DNA of 64,000 bases from Beroe forskalii (Eukaryota; Ctenophora; Nuda; Beroida; Beroidae): the NCBI GenBank assembly GCA_011033025.1, contig WFMF01000060.1, positions 186,001 to 250,000 on the forward strand. The letters are read 5' to 3'. Of the stretch, positions 33,699 through 45,558 are shown in pieces. The translations under genes and the position numbers were made by a program. The stretch's first letter is position 1; each line of letters opens with the position of its first letter. Under the pieces are notes generated by a model that saw nothing but the letters and a program-made list of their open reading frames with translations, did no database searches and was not told the origin of the DNA.

Positions 33699-35489
33699 AT
33701 GTCGAATGAATCCGATGAGGATATTGACGTCATGAACAGTGACGATGAAGATCCAGCCGATTTCATCCCTCATCCCTCACACCCACCTGAGCCCTGTCAG
33801 GACACTGTGTCAGCAAGGACTGATGGTATCCGGGGTAAGAGATACAATGACTTCGAGATGGTCGCATCAGAACGGGAGGAGGGTGAGGTTACTGATGGTG
33901 AGGTGGACGTGGAGGGGGATGATGAGTTAGTTGCTCCTGTTGTTGCGGTCGAAAAATCAAAATCCGAATTAGTGACACCTTCGAAAAGCAGCAATTTAGG
34001 CCCCATTCAAGACAGTACCTCTGAGATTAGCATTAAACCTGAGCAAGTGAGTCCCACTCAAGTTCGAAATAATCCTTTCATTTCAGCTTTTTATTCCTTC
34101 TCTCCGTACAACACCTCAGGGCCACCAGTAGAACCTAAAAAACGTAGCCCCACTCAGCCTTGTACTCCTAATTTGTCTAACAATTTCCAAGTCAAAACTG
34201 AATACGAGACAGAAATAGACAATCGAAAAGATGTTGACGGCATCATGAGTTTGATAAAAAGTGAACGTATGGATGAAACCTGTACTATCGATGGAATTGG
34301 TCAGCTCTTGTCAAATCACAGACAAACCAATGCCATTGAAATCGATAGTTCAGACGATGATGAGGATGATGACGATACGAACAATAAAAACGATGATGCC
34401 TCAAGTACAAGCTCAGATGATTCACTTCACAACAACGCCTTGTCCATGACCAGTGACACTGCTAGATTGGCACGGCTGGATATAAAGGATCACCTGGAGA
34501 ACAGGGAAAATTTCCCGGAAGTTGAAATCGTTGATCTGACCCTTGCAGCTCACGAAGAGATTTTCCTTCTGGGACGGGTATTCCGAATTGTCGACGACTT
34601 CGTTGTGGTGAAGTGTGCCGATGTACGGAAGATCCTCGATATCGATAGCATGATATTTGATGAAAATAGGAGGTGCGTGGGATTCATATTCGAAGTTCTG
34701 GGTCCGGTTTCCGATCCGTACTACTCGCTGCACTTCAACACAAACTCCGATATTCTGTCCCTCGGTCTACACCTCAACCAGGACCTGTACTTCTCCCCAA
34801 ATGAGAAATACTCACGGTATGTCCTGGTTGATATGCTCCGAGAAATGGAACACAGACGGAAACGTCAGACGAGTGTCAGTGATGGTGGAGAAAGTAGTGA
34901 AGAAGAGGAAGAGGAGGAGGACGATGAAGGAGACGGTGGTAATCATGCGGAAAAAGCTACAAAAAACAGACCCAAACAACAGAGTTCTAGGAAGCGAAAG
35001 TCACAGGAGCAGAGTAAAGTGCTGAACCGAACGACGGTTAACTACAGTTTAAACTACACGTCAAGTGTTTCAAAACACCAGAAAACCGATCATCATAACA
35101 GAAGGTCTTTTCCCTCTGGTCAGTGGAACTCACGCGGCAATGAAAGAGGGAAGCCGAGTAGTGTTTACTCAACTCCTCCGCCTTCTTTTACACGGCCCCC
35201 ACGTTATGGTTCACTATCACAAGCATTTCCACACCATGCTCCTTCCTATTCTCGACCACCTTACCCTTCACCCACTTCCCAGTCTCATACGTTTTCCGGT
35301 CAAGACTTCCAAAACCCCTCTCCTAATCGCATTACAGTTGATAACAGCTTCCGAAATGTCCAGAGAGACCCTAATCACTCCATGAGTTCAGATTATGGAA
35401 AAGGTGGATCATATCACTCATTTCAAAAGTCTGTTCTTGCGAGTTTTCTTGATCCGAAGACGGATGAAAAACCTCCCGGAGTTGAATGA
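33699..35489 (+). CDS. NAF1: H/ACA snoRNP assembly factor NAF1
   Basis: A single exon of 596 aa. The central Gar1-like core (about residues 275-385) has EEIFLLGRVFRIVDDFVVVK, DSMIFDENRRCVGFIFEVLG, DPYYSLHF and DLYFSP, matching NAF1's beta barrel. NAF1 binds dyskerin and the nascent H/ACA RNA, including telomerase RNA in vertebrates, and is later replaced by GAR1. The N-terminal third is acidic and Ser/Asp-rich (SSDDDEDDDDTNN); after the core come an acidic tract (SSEEEEEEEDDEGDGG), a basic nuclear-signal-like patch (SSRKRKSQ) and a Pro/Tyr/Ser-rich tail, as usual for the family. The start ATG follows shortly after a gene-free leader. Confidence 0.92.
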   Translation: MSNESDEDIDVMNSDDEDPADFIPHPSHPPEPCQDTVSARTDGIRGKRYNDFEMVASEREEGEVTDGEVDVEGDDELVAPVVAVEKSKSELVTPSKSSNLGPIQDSTSEISIKPEQVSPTQVRNNPFISAFYSFSPYNTSGPPVEPKKRSPTQPCTPNLSNNFQVKTEYETEIDNRKDVDGIMSLIKSERMDETCTIDGIGQLLSNHRQTNAIEIDSSDDDEDDDDTNNKNDDASSTSSDDSLHNNALSMTSDTARLARLDIKDHLENRENFPEVEIVDLTLAAHEEIFLLGRVFRIVDDFVVVKCADVRKILDIDSMIFDENRRCVGFIFEVLGPVSDPYYSLHFNTNSDILSLGLHLNQDLYFSPNEKYSRYVLVDMLREMEHRRKRQTSVSDGGESSEEEEEEEDDEGDGGNHAEKATKNRPKQQSSRKRKSQEQSKVLNRTTVNYSLNYTSSVSKHQKTDHHNRRSFPSGQWNSRGNERGKPSSVYSTPPPSFTRPPRYGSLSQAFPHHAPSYSRPPYPSPTSQSHTFSGQDFQNPSPNRITVDNSFRNVQRDPNHSMSSDYGKGGSYHSFQKSVLASFLDPKTDEKPPGVE

Positions 35490-36726
35490 GAATTTTACTG
35501 TATCGATGTACAGGTTTTTAGAAATTTAGAAGACAATTTTTTATTTTCAGCGATAGAATCAATCCTGAGTATTTAGTAATCTTAATACCTTCTTTTAAAT
35601 TTTATTCGATAATACCTACGTGATTGATTTGATCTACTTGCTCAATGAAGGTTTGGATTTTTTACATCAACTGATGCTTATTTATTAAGTTATTACTTCA
35701 TCATTAGTCATTGATTTAATTTATTTTATCAAGGGTTCAGTGACTATTTTCATTGTGATTTTTATAAACATTCGATAATATACCACCGACATGCCACTAA
35801 TATACCACCGACATGCCACTAATATACCACCGACATGTCACTTACTCATATCATTTTATTGATGTTTTACTTTGGTATGTTACATTTTGACAAATAGAAA
35901 CAGGGAATAAGAGTTTTATTATTGATAAGGATTAAGGAGGGTGAAATTTACGGTATGACAGTAACGTTACATGTTATTAGCACAAAGATTCATTTCTCCC
36001 CAAAATAATGAAGTATAACTTCATAAACCAAAAAAACAAAAAGATTGTTTGATAAATATGAAAATCAAAACGCAAACCCACGCTAACGTTCACGTGTTTC
36101 AAACTCATAATGCCATCAACTCTTCAAGATGACAAAAGCATTTCAAATTCAACAAACAACTGCTGACTTTGATAATAAAAAACCTAAAGTCTAATGGAAA
36201 TTCTGAAATGACATTCGACATCAAAAACCTTTTTACTACCACCCTGCAAAAATCACGTCTTTAAGTCTTTTTTTGCTCAATTCTTCATATACCACCTTTG
36301 TCATAAATGTAAATTATAAAATTCCGATCCTGTAAAGAAAGAAAGAAGCTGTGTGTTGCTGGGTAGAGGTGTGGTGATATAACACGTCTGTGAGACGCAC
36401 GTTCCGCCCAACTTCCATCGTCAAGTCAAGCCTTGTTAAGTCGTTACGCCGTATACTGAAGCAACTTACGTCGAAGCCTAAGGGGAAGAAGAATTAATGA
36501 TATTTTAATAACCTAAACTTTTACAATTTACGTAGAATTTTACATAATATTATAGTATTGCAAACGTAAGTGATGGTTTGTAATGATAGTGATAAATTTC
36601 ATATCATCGAGTCAGGGGTAGTTACCGGTTAGCTGTTAGGAGTTATGAAAATAGATTTTGCCTGCTATCGGAAATTTCATTCCTTGAGTAATGGGTTCAT
36701 TGGTGCTGAAGTTATAACAACTGCAT
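35490..36726. other. NAF1 3' side and spacer
   Basis: No gene was recognised on either strand apart from the small repeat at 35777-35842. AT-rich. Confidence 0.45.
35777..35842. repeat. 22-bp tandem repeat, three copies
   Basis: AATATACCACCGACATGCCACT occurs at 35777, 35799 and 35821; the third copy has one change (GTCACT). Confidence 0.95.
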
Positions 36727-38035
36727 TTAAAAATTAAAATGTAGATAATAAGATTGGCCATGGTATTTATTCGCAGGATCCTGTTCCTCACCGGGGATTA
36801 GGAGCCATGAGCTGGTGGCCTCGTCGACTGCAATTTGAAATAAATACCGATATCTACGTTAATAACAAATTAACCTAATTTATATTTTTTCAGTTTTTGG
36901 TTTTTGTGAAATTGAAATTATTTTTAAGCAGCTCTGGCTGTAAATTTTCTCGATCGTTAAATTTTTTCATTGCATGGTTTATGATTTGCGCTGCATTAAA
37001 CCATTCAGTATCATTCAAAACCTACGAATGTCATAAAAAGCCATTGACGTGAAAAGAATCGAAAACTCCTCTTCGCTGTTCATGACAATATCAAAGCCCG
37101 CCTGATGTGTAATTTGCAAATGAAACAAGGGCGTCATTTGTACTTTTCTCCTTTCTTTGGTTATTTTTCCTTACAATAAATGTACGATGCGAGCGAAATG
37201 TGAAGTTATTATTACTAAGTTACTACTAAAGTACTAAAAAACGTACCTTTACATCGGTAGCGAGAGTATGCTGTTAAGATTTCCGGGTTCAAACTTCTGT
37301 TGCATTCAGCAATCGCACTCTCCGGTATAAAGAAGCGAAAATTTTCGTTGTTCCGTACAACGAACACTTCACATCCGGTGATTTTTCGGCACTGTGCTCT
37401 GCAGTCTGCAACTGAGGTACCAGACTCCGCCCCAAGGCTGAGGTTAGGTCTACCGCAACCACCAATCCACAGCAACCCACAGTTCTTTTCTGAAGAAACT
37501 GTTATCAAAAGCTTGTTCGATCTTTTTAGGACTTCAGTCCGAGTCCTGTCTTGGTTTATTAGTGTATATGAAACAAAACAAAATCTTATAATCTTGAATT
37601 TATTGAGCTCATCGTATTTATATGGCTACATTGTAATAACTCTGTAAGGATCCTGTACAGATAGCTTATCTACTGAGTTCACCGGGCACTTGCTACATAT
37701 CCACTACTTGTAACTGCCACTACGACATATATTTCTTTTAATGTGACTTGGAATACACTTTTGTTGCTACTTAATTGAACTATTGTGAATCTAATCCATG
37801 AAGAACTGTCCCGATCACTCCTTAATAAGCAGGATTCTAATGATTTTGATGACTGAGTGGTGGGTAAAACGATTTTCATTTCATGGCCAAGTCCTGTTAA
37901 TGTTAGTTATTGAATATTAACTTTTTGAAGCCCTTAGTGGTGCCCCTCGGAATTTTCAATCAGTCTAGAAATACCTCTTATTTGCTGCTCGGTGGTAGGT
38001 AACAAAGTGAGCAGGAAGATTAGGAATATCGCCAT
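36727..38035 (-). CDS. Secreted PAN/apple-like small protein (three exons)
   Basis: Exon 1 (38035-37975) encodes a signal peptide, MAIFLIFLLTLLPTTEQQIR, and ends at GTATTT in phase 1. Exon 2 (37499-37247) follows in phase from TTTCTTCAG. It has a cysteine pattern (NCGLLWIGGCGRP, VADCRAQCRKITGCEVF, ECNRS, YRC) that resembles a PAN/apple module of extracellular proteins. Exon 3 (36827 to stop 36727) is entered from AAATTGCAG in phase and ends after about 33 codons; a GTGAGG inside it could splice to another exon instead. The product is about 138 aa, exported, with unknown ligand. The signal peptide and phases are strong; the domain name is tentative. Confidence 0.55.
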
Positions 38036-38235
38036 GAACTGAAAATAATGAAACTTTTTATTGAAAATTTTTCTCCTCTATTCAAACATCTATTGGGTTA
38101 TAACAGGAATCGTGGGGTTCCTTGAATTTGTTTATAAAGTTTGCAGTCAGTAAAAGCATGCGATATGTTTACATTTATTAGGCATTGAATAATGAATATC
38201 AATACAGAAAAGTTTACCATGAATTAATAATACCG

Positions 38236-39314
38236 GGTGTACCACGAAATAGTGGACAAAAGTAAACGTTAATAACTCAGCTTCTGTTGAGAATTTCTAG
38301 ATAAAATTTTGGGAAGTCATAGATATAGGCTGAAAGTTTTTCCACAAAAAATTTGAAGTGTCCAGCTCAAAAAATGTTTGAGTTATCAACAAAAAACCGG
38401 CTTTTCGGCCATATTTCAGTTTCTAAGAGTCAATAACTGGGCTGGTGTTTGGAGTTTTTTGATGAAACTTTAGAATGTCATAGGTATAGGCTATAAGTTT
38501 TCGCACCACTTAATTTGAAGTGTCTAGCTCAAAAAATGTCCGAGTTATCAACGAAAAACCGGTTTTTCGGGCACTTCTCCGCTCCTGGGACTCAAAAATG
38601 TTAGCTACTCCTTGGACATGTTGGTCAGATGTTGCCCGTAATATCCTGAAATTTTCATTAGGATTGCTCGGGGAACCTGGGAGATATGCGAATTTTTGTA
38701 TTGCAAAAAAGTGTGTATACGCAAGCTTTTACACACTCTGCAGATAAAATGTAAACAAACACGGTGCTTATCTCTATATTTGGACATGTTAAACTATGCA
38801 AGCTTACATAATGTACCCTTTAATTGTGCTTTATGTACACTTTTTTGCGACACAAAAATTCGCATATCTCCTGGGTTTTTTGAGCAATCCTGATGAAACT
38901 TTCAGGATATTGCGGGCAGCATCTGACCAAGATGTCCAAGGAGTAGCTAACATTTTTGAGTCCCAGGAGCGGAGAGATGCCCGAAAAACCGGTTTTTCGT
39001 TGATAACTCGGACATTTTTTAAGCTAGACACTTCCAAATTGTGGTGTGAAAACTTATAGCCTATACCTATGACATTCCAAAGTTTCATCAAAAAACTCCA
39101 AACACCAGCCCAGTTATTGACTCTTAGAAACTGAAATATGGCCGAAAAGCCGGTTTTTTGTTGATAACTCAAACATTTTTTGAGCTGGACACTTCAAATT
39201 TTCTGTGGAAAAACTTTCAGCCTTTATCTATAACTTCCCAAAATTTTATATAGAAATTCTCAACAGAAGCTGAGTTATTGACGTTTGCTTTTGTCCACTA
39301 TTTCGTGGTACACC
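38236..39314. mobile_element. 1.1-kb foldback element with ~490-bp inverted arms
   Basis: It starts GGTGTACCACGAAATAGTGGAC and ends GTCCACTATTTCGTGGTACACC. The arms run inward as near-perfect inverted copies, for example CGGCCATATTTCAGTTTCTAAGAGTCAATAAC near 38406 and its reverse complement near 39115, to an unpaired centre of roughly 80-100 bp around 38745-38830. No coding capacity was recognised. Within each arm a shorter motif (CTAGCTCAAAAAATGT...AACCGG) occurs twice. Flanking target duplications are not clear. Confidence 0.9.
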
Positions 39315-39399
39315 TTACTAGTCGGTTCCCGTCCTACGGACGGCGAATGATGGCAGCCGCATGAGCTAACAGCCACATGTCCCTTTGACAGTGATTTGG

Positions 39400-39740
39400 C
39401 CGTGCGAGTTTGGAGGGGAAATTCGAAACTTTAATTTCTGCGGAAAAAAAAGCTTCCCACGCCCCAACTAACCCAATATTGCCGACAATATTCTCAAAAC
39501 CTTTACTCATCATAGACAACTCCATAGCGAAGGAATTTCGAAAAAATTCGAAACTTTATTTTTCGCGAAAAAAGGGCGTGGCCCCCAAGCCCCTCAGGGT
39601 GACCCAATAATTCGGACAAAATTCTCAAAATTTTTATTCATCATAAGGAACTCGATGGCGAAGGAATTTTGAAAAAATTCGAAAGTTTAATTTTTGCGAA
39701 AAAAGGGCGTGGCCCCCCACTCCCCTCAGGGTGGCCGAAA
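39400..39740. repeat. ~125-130-bp tandem repeat, about three copies
   Basis: The unit includes GAAA(C/G)TTTAATTT(T/C)TGCG, a purine run, GGGCGTGGCCCCC, CTCAGGGTG and ATTCTCAAAA...TCATCATA. GAAACTTT/GAAAGTTT anchors lie near 39424, 39550 and 39681. The first copy is most diverged. Non-coding. Confidence 0.8.
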
Positions 39741-40799
39741 AATTATCTCGGTATTTTTCTAATTTATTATTAAGTTTTTGCAACACGACGGAAAAATAAT
39801 TTTGTTGCCTACTTGAAATCAGTAACGCCACATATAAATAAATATATATATTAACAACACGCATTATATATAGTAAGATAAGATTATAAATAATATTCAC
39901 AAATAAACGTGCTTAATCTGTGGATTTATAGTTAACGAGTCCTAACGGAATCGAAAATGGGTATTGAGTATTATGGTGGTGCTAATACTGAGATTTAGGT
40001 ATTAAGCTGTAATTATACCTTTGCTAATATGTAATTATGCTACCAACTTGCTATTAAGATCTCCGATCCGCCCCCACTTGAATTAGAGACGAGGGATTGT
40101 GGCGGCTTTATCATGATGGTCATTGATCACATTGACTATTAAACTTATATTAAAACCGTATTCCTCATAATATTCTTATAATAATATAATATTCCCTTTA
40201 CCGTCACGTCCTAATCGTGTATCTCACGGGTTAGGGTCACCGGGTACACGTGAAACGCACCATTTCCATTTGTTAAATCTATATTATTAAATAATTAAAC
40301 CCAAGCGCTTTCTTAACGCGATTTTCCGGATATGGTTTAATCTGCATAGATCAAGTTATTGATCCCTTTCCTAAATGGTAAGAGGTTAATAAGGATGAAC
40401 AATGACCATGGTTTAATCGCTCATGTCGATCGCCTTGCCAGCGTCTGGGGGGTGATGCTTCACTTGCGTTTTATGACTTTATGAATGTGTTCTTATGGGC
40501 TTATAGGGATGCAAAAGGTTGAGAACTTGTTTCATGAGAATGGTGAAATAAAGGAATAGTGATATTCAGGTATTCAGTGAGTTTTTATGAAAATTCAGGG
40601 AGGGTCATGATTCAGTTATTCACGAACCAACTATCATTTCCTTATCGATTGAATATCCTGATTCAATTCCACGAAAGTTTTTATTTGAATTTATTTCCTC
40701 ATAAAGTTATATAATTACCTCAATACCACATCGAAGCCATGATTCCTAACAAATCTAAATACCCCATTTAAAACAATAATTCCTCTAGATAATTAAATA
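39741..40799. other. Gene-free stretch
   Basis: AT-rich. No exon or element was recognised on either strand. Confidence 0.45.
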
Positions 40800-41031
40800 A
40801 TGGCCCCAAACGGAAACCACCCACTAAGGAAGAAAGAAAACTGATAGCACTGAAGAAGTTGACAAAGCAAGGTCACCAATGGGGCTGACAAAAAGCAGAA
40901 ACCCAGAAAAACAGAAAAGATGTTGAGAAGGAAGATGAGCCCCAGGCACCAGATAGTAAAAATGTTAACTTTAAGATGAAGTCAATTCTCGATTCAGTTC
41001 AAAGGGATACACTCACCAGGCTAAAAAACAG
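40800..41031 (+). pseudogene. Lys/Glu-rich coding-like remnant
   Basis: One frame reads as a basic-then-acidic peptide (PPTKEERKLIALKKLTKQG, a TGA near 40888, then KNVNFKMKSILDSVQRD) and ends at a good donor (AAAAAACAG|GTGAGA near 41031). The single in-frame stop and the absence of an in-phase partner exon argue for a decayed gene or a chance reading frame. I do not recognise the family. Confidence 0.25.
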
Positions 41032-41189
41032 GTGAGATTGTTAGGTAGGATTGTAGGGAATTTACAGCAACTATTGTCTGTTTTGTTCCGCTTACATTCC
41101 GAATTACTTCTTTATCCTTTGAAAAGGTATTCAAAATAAGTATAACATGAGTAATAATATGGGGTTAATAAATCTTTAATAATACGAAC

Positions 41190-41362
41190 ATTGCACCTAT
41201 TATTAATCGCAGAGAAAATGTGGGAACTGAAGCAGGCTAACGAGGAAGGTGAGGAAGATTTTGAGTGTTTCTGGTACCTTCTGCAACATTCTGTCTTGTT
41301 ATTGCCAGAGAACCTCCAACAGAAAGGATCATCCAGGCAAGTTCTCACTTTTACATGCCTGC
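41190..41362 (-). CDS. Possible exon of a second Cys-rich secreted gene
   Basis: The minus-strand frame after an acceptor-like TTGCAG (about 41357-41362) encodes RTCLDDPFCWRFSGNNKTECC, then a Ser/Pro-rich stretch and INNRCNV. The CxxDPxCWxFS pattern resembles PAN-type modules, like the minus-strand gene at 36.7-38.0 kb. No signal-peptide exon or downstream exon was found. The opposite strand is also open here, so the strand is unsure. Confidence 0.25.
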
Positions 41363-41611
41363 AAAGTGCTATGTTTGACTGTCAAATGTCGCAACTGCGC
41401 ATGTTCCCGTCTCTTTATTACCCCCTTATCCCTTACAATGAAATGTAAGGGATCAGGGTGCAGCATTTCTGTACTGTGATTTGTAGATTAAAATTTGCAT
41501 AACACGTTTATGAAATACATGCCTGCCATTTGTGATTTCTCCCCCTGAATGATTATACTATAAAATCTTAACAAGTTTATAAGTTACTTATAACACCCCC
41601 TTTCCCCTCGA

Positions 41612-41777
41612 CAGTTCTGCTGTAAGTTCGCTATCCGAGCTGACCTAACTCGAGAGGAGTTTAGCAACGAGTTAATAAATTAATAACTCCCCTCTTTCAG
41701 TTCTGCTGTAAGTTCGCTATCCGAGCTGACTTAACTCGAGAGGAGTTTAGCAACGAGTTAATAAATTAATAACTCCC
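41612..41777. repeat. 86-bp tandem duplication
   Basis: CAGTTCTGCTGTAAGTTCGCTATCCGAGCTGAC...AATAACTCCC begins at 41612 and again at 41698, with one C/T difference in the shared part. Confidence 0.95.
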
Positions 41778-43243
41778 AAAAGCATGGTTTGATCTAATAT
41801 TTCCTTCGTTCTAAGAGCACGGTGATGTCCCAATCTAACGTATCACACCCATACAATGTCCTTAGCTAATGTTCTCGTGTGCTCTGTCGTATTCTACCAC
41901 GTGAGCAGTAATGCATTTTACAGGATGTTTATACGATTAACTGTCGCTGTTATTAGTAGTCTGTTAATTATTGATCCTTGTGGAGCTGTGCCAATTAATT
42001 CCCAGCACGTTTTGTCTCATTTCATTCATGATAATCGTAATTGTAAAGCAAGAGCTACTCCTTTTTTATGAGGATGTGCTTTTCGTTGATAACAAAACGT
42101 CAGAATTCGCGAATTTTGTGCCATTCGAATAAAATCGTTGCTTGCTGCTGATGTCTCCGAGATAGAAAGGAGCTTAAGTGAATTTTTGCATAATATGAAT
42201 TTAACTTATCTTAAGACTATGCTATTGAGCATGTACATTGTACGCTGTACTACTTAAATATTGCTGTTTGCTGTTTTCCGGGGCAAAGTAGAAATTAAGA
42301 ATAAGTAGAAATTATGAGGTGAAAATGATTCGCTTTGTTTCTTTTTAGATTCTCGAATTTTCTCTCTACTATCAACGATGGATTTTCTGTGATTTTTAAG
42401 CTACACTGTCGGGAATATAATAGTTTACATTGACAGCAAATGTCTTCTTCCTAGACATTTCCTAATTCGTTATTCCCGAGTAGGCAAGCAAACCATCCGA
42501 TCAGGCTCCTATTTACCCTGCGTTGGAAATGGTAAGATGCCCACTTTGCCCTTTTGCCACTTGCCAGTTCCGTAGTAATTACATGTAATTAATGACGTCA
42601 GATTATCTGGAACTGAGGTTAAAATCTCTTTCGTTCTAATCTGACGTCCGCTAATGCATTTTATTTTTGCCACTCGGCCCGTTTAAGTGATTTCATTCTG
42701 ATGGCCATGGTGTGCACGTTACATAATTCATTGCCATGAAATAAATTGAAGGTTTCAACCAGCATCATTTTTATGAAAGTTTCAAAGCCTTATCAAGCAG
42801 TCGTGAACATCAAAATTTCCTTCATCATAACATTGCATGATTTACTGCCTCAAAATAGCATGAACCTTGAACACAAACCTGCATCATTTCAAGTCCAAAG
42901 ACCTAATGGAGCATGATTTGATCTAAAAATTTGCCACTCGCCACTGTTAGCTTTGACTGGGAGTGATTACCAGATATTGCTTGATGAATGATTGGAGAAT
43001 GAAATCAGTCAACTCCTACTTTTTTGGGGAAATGTTTCCCTGCTAAGATTCGAAATTTCAGGAAATGACCGAGCAATAATGCGGGCCTCCCTCAAAGCTC
43101 CTGTAAGTTGAAGAGTGGTCGCGTTACAACCTTATAATCAGTTCGTTTTCATTGATTGCAACCAGATTTTTCCAGTGATGTTTACGCCTGTTGATAATAT
43201 GTTATCAATATACGAGTGTTGTTTTTAATGGCGTGGTATTATA
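41778..43243. other. Gene-free stretch
   Basis: No convincing gene. An open frame at 41856-42071 contains a hydrophobic leader-like segment (FIRLTVAVISSLLII) followed by a short Cys-poor tail. It has no splice or homology support. Confidence 0.4.
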
Positions 43244-43879
43244 CCTTATTGTAGGAAATTAAGCACTCAGAAAATTAAGCACCAATGCCTCTAAAAGGGC
43301 CTAATTTCATGGTGCTTAATGACGTGCTGGCTTAATTTTTGAATACCTCAATTTTCAATTAATTTTGGGATTCAAAATGGCATAAAATGTTCGATATTTT
43401 GCTACATTTTCAGTGATAATGTAAAGCAATAAAAGTACAGAATTTGCCAACTTACAAATCTAATTGCCCACCACATATTTCATATTGTCATTTAGATATC
43501 AGTAGTTTTCGAATATGATTAAATCATATAAATATAATGAACTCACTGTGTGATAAAGGTAAAAAAGCGGCATGTATCAACTTATACATACGTAATACAT
43601 ACATACATAGGAAATACCTGCGTTTCATTTCATTATGATAAAACAAATTTTAATGCCTTGATTTATGCTACTCAAATCTGTTTATAACAGACGCACATAA
43701 AAAATTGCGTGTAATTTGAATACATTATGGAAACATTGCATTAAGCTTCATGAAATGAAGCCTACATTTAATTACGCTAACATGTTATTAAGCACCAGAC
43801 CTCTCAAAAGGGCCTAATTTCATGGTGCTTATTGACGTGTTGGCTTAATTTTTTGAGTGCTTAATTTCCTACAATAAGG
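43244..43879. mobile_element. 636-bp MITE with TA target duplication
   Basis: The ends are perfect inverted repeats for 26 bp (CCTTATTGTAGGAAATTAAGCACTCA, and its complement ending at 43879), extending to 36 bp with one mismatch. They are flanked by TA on both sides (43242-43243 and 43880-43881). A second, internal ~60-bp block (TCTAAAAGGGCCTAATTTCATGGTGCTTA...GGCTTAATTTTT) occurs near both ends in the same orientation. There is no coding frame. A TA duplication points to a Tc1/mariner-type mobiliser. Confidence 0.9.
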
Positions 43880-44221
43880 TAACATCAAAAGTACATGAAC
43901 ATCTACAACAAGACATTAGCTGGACTTCCCCCAACAGCCCCATGTCCATTTCATGTCGTGTTTATTGCTTCAGATCAATGTTGAGTGTTCATGCTGTATG
44001 TATGATATGGTAGCTTTATATGTGTGTGTTGCTTTTCGTTGATCAGTTTCTACGTGTTTAGTGACGTACCCTCGGGTCAAAACGAAATGTCACGAATATT
44101 GTTTTCGTGGTGCCCTGACTTTAAATGTGGTGCGAGTCGTTATCGACTTTGGGTTATTTGTAGGATTCCTAAACCATCCATTTCAGGCGATGGAAGACAT
44201 GTGAGTGAGCCACGCAACCAT

Positions 44222-44290
44222 GCCACGTGACCTGCGACCTGGTCACGTGACCTGCGACCTGGTCACGTGACCTACGACCTGGTCACGTGC
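44222..44290. repeat. 20-bp CACGTG array
   Basis: GGTCACGTGACCTGCGACCT repeats. CACGTG boxes start at 44224, 44244, 44264 and 44284, exactly 20 bp apart. GTCACGTGAC is a palindromic E-box of the bHLH-zip (MITF/TFEB, USF, MYC-MAX) type. Confidence 0.9.
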
Positions 44291-45558
44291 TTTGGTTCTT
44301 GTAGTGATAACGCGTTTCTTCACGCAACCATCCGAGCGGCGTATTATAAACAGAGTTTTTAGTTCAGGTGTACATATAAACTGTGGTACAGTGCAGTGCA
44401 TGCCATAACAATCGATCTGTAATTTAATTTCGTTCAGAGATTTTGTAGATATACTAATAAATATTAAATTTACCCTCAAACCCTACAGTTGTGAGGAACT
44501 AACGTTACTTGTAAGCAGGTCCTGAGCCTGGTTTTATAGACTTGGAAAAGTGAAAACTTGTGTGTGTGTGTGGGTAAAATATTGTAGACTATTTGTTTTC
44601 AAATTCATGATATAGTCTGGAGATAGTTTGAAGGTCGTTTTGATTAACCAGACAATTCTTAATGATAAACACTTTCTTTTTTCATTTCGGTCTTGTCAGA
44701 GAGTGCATTGGAAAAGATAATTCTTTGATTTTAATGTAACACAGACGGCCAGATTAAGCTCACGCTGTTTTTAGAGTTTAGCCATGGGTAAACGTTCCAA
44801 CCCTGGAATGTTTAGGTGGTTTCTTAGATACACAACTTGTCAAGGGGTAAAGAATTTACTTGAAGAGTCGTTCACATGTTACGTAATCAGCAGGGAAGGG
44901 AGGGGGTTTTCTATCGGTGATGCTGTATAAAATGTAACTGCTATGTGTGCTCATCGGATAAAAAGCAGGCAGTTGAAAGTTAAATACAAGCCATGTTTGG
45001 ACATGCAAGTTTCAACTGAACCAGGTTTCATTTTTCGACTGATTTTGGTAACCAATCCTATACAACCAATCCCGGGTCAGGGATGGCTGGTTTCTCAAAC
45101 TTTCATCTTGAATGAATTTACAATAGTTTATAAAGGCAAGGAAATAAATGCCTCTGATTGGGTAGGTACTTCGTTCTCTAAAATGCTTTTAGCTAAAGCT
45201 TGTGCTAGTAAATCTTTTGCTTTTACTTCACTCAATTAGTGATGGTATGTTATTGGATTTCCAAATTCCGGTTCCATTTGGACCCTTAGATATTTTGATT
45301 ACAATACCATTACCTTTTCGGACATGGTTTGATATGTGAGCGGACAAAATATGGATGAAATCTAAGTTCCTTGAATTCAAATTTGCAGTGTTTCGGCCAG
45401 ATAAATATTGAAAATTATTTAAAAGATGTACGGCAATGTTGCAATGCAATTTTTAGTGCATATTGGATTTCGACGAGGAACAACCGAGTCCTACATGCAC
45501 AATGTGCATCGAAGTGATGAACTTTTAAGTTCAAAACAATTTAAAATTAGATTGATAT
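44291..45558. other. Stretch without a recognised gene
   Basis: A plus-strand frame at 44943-45239 (98 codons) has no domain I recognise and no splice support. A GT dinucleotide run lies near 44561. Nothing else was seen. Confidence 0.35.

Noticed and set aside
41856-42071. Possible small secreted peptide
   Set aside because: A hydrophobic stretch exists, but there is no splice support, cysteine framework or clear leader boundary; chance in AT-rich DNA is likely.
44222-44290. CRISPR-like short repeats
   Set aside because: Units are directly abutting 20-bp copies with no spacers.
44943-45239. 98-codon plus-strand open frame
   Set aside because: No recognised domain, no splice context and no homologous pattern; length is compatible with chance.
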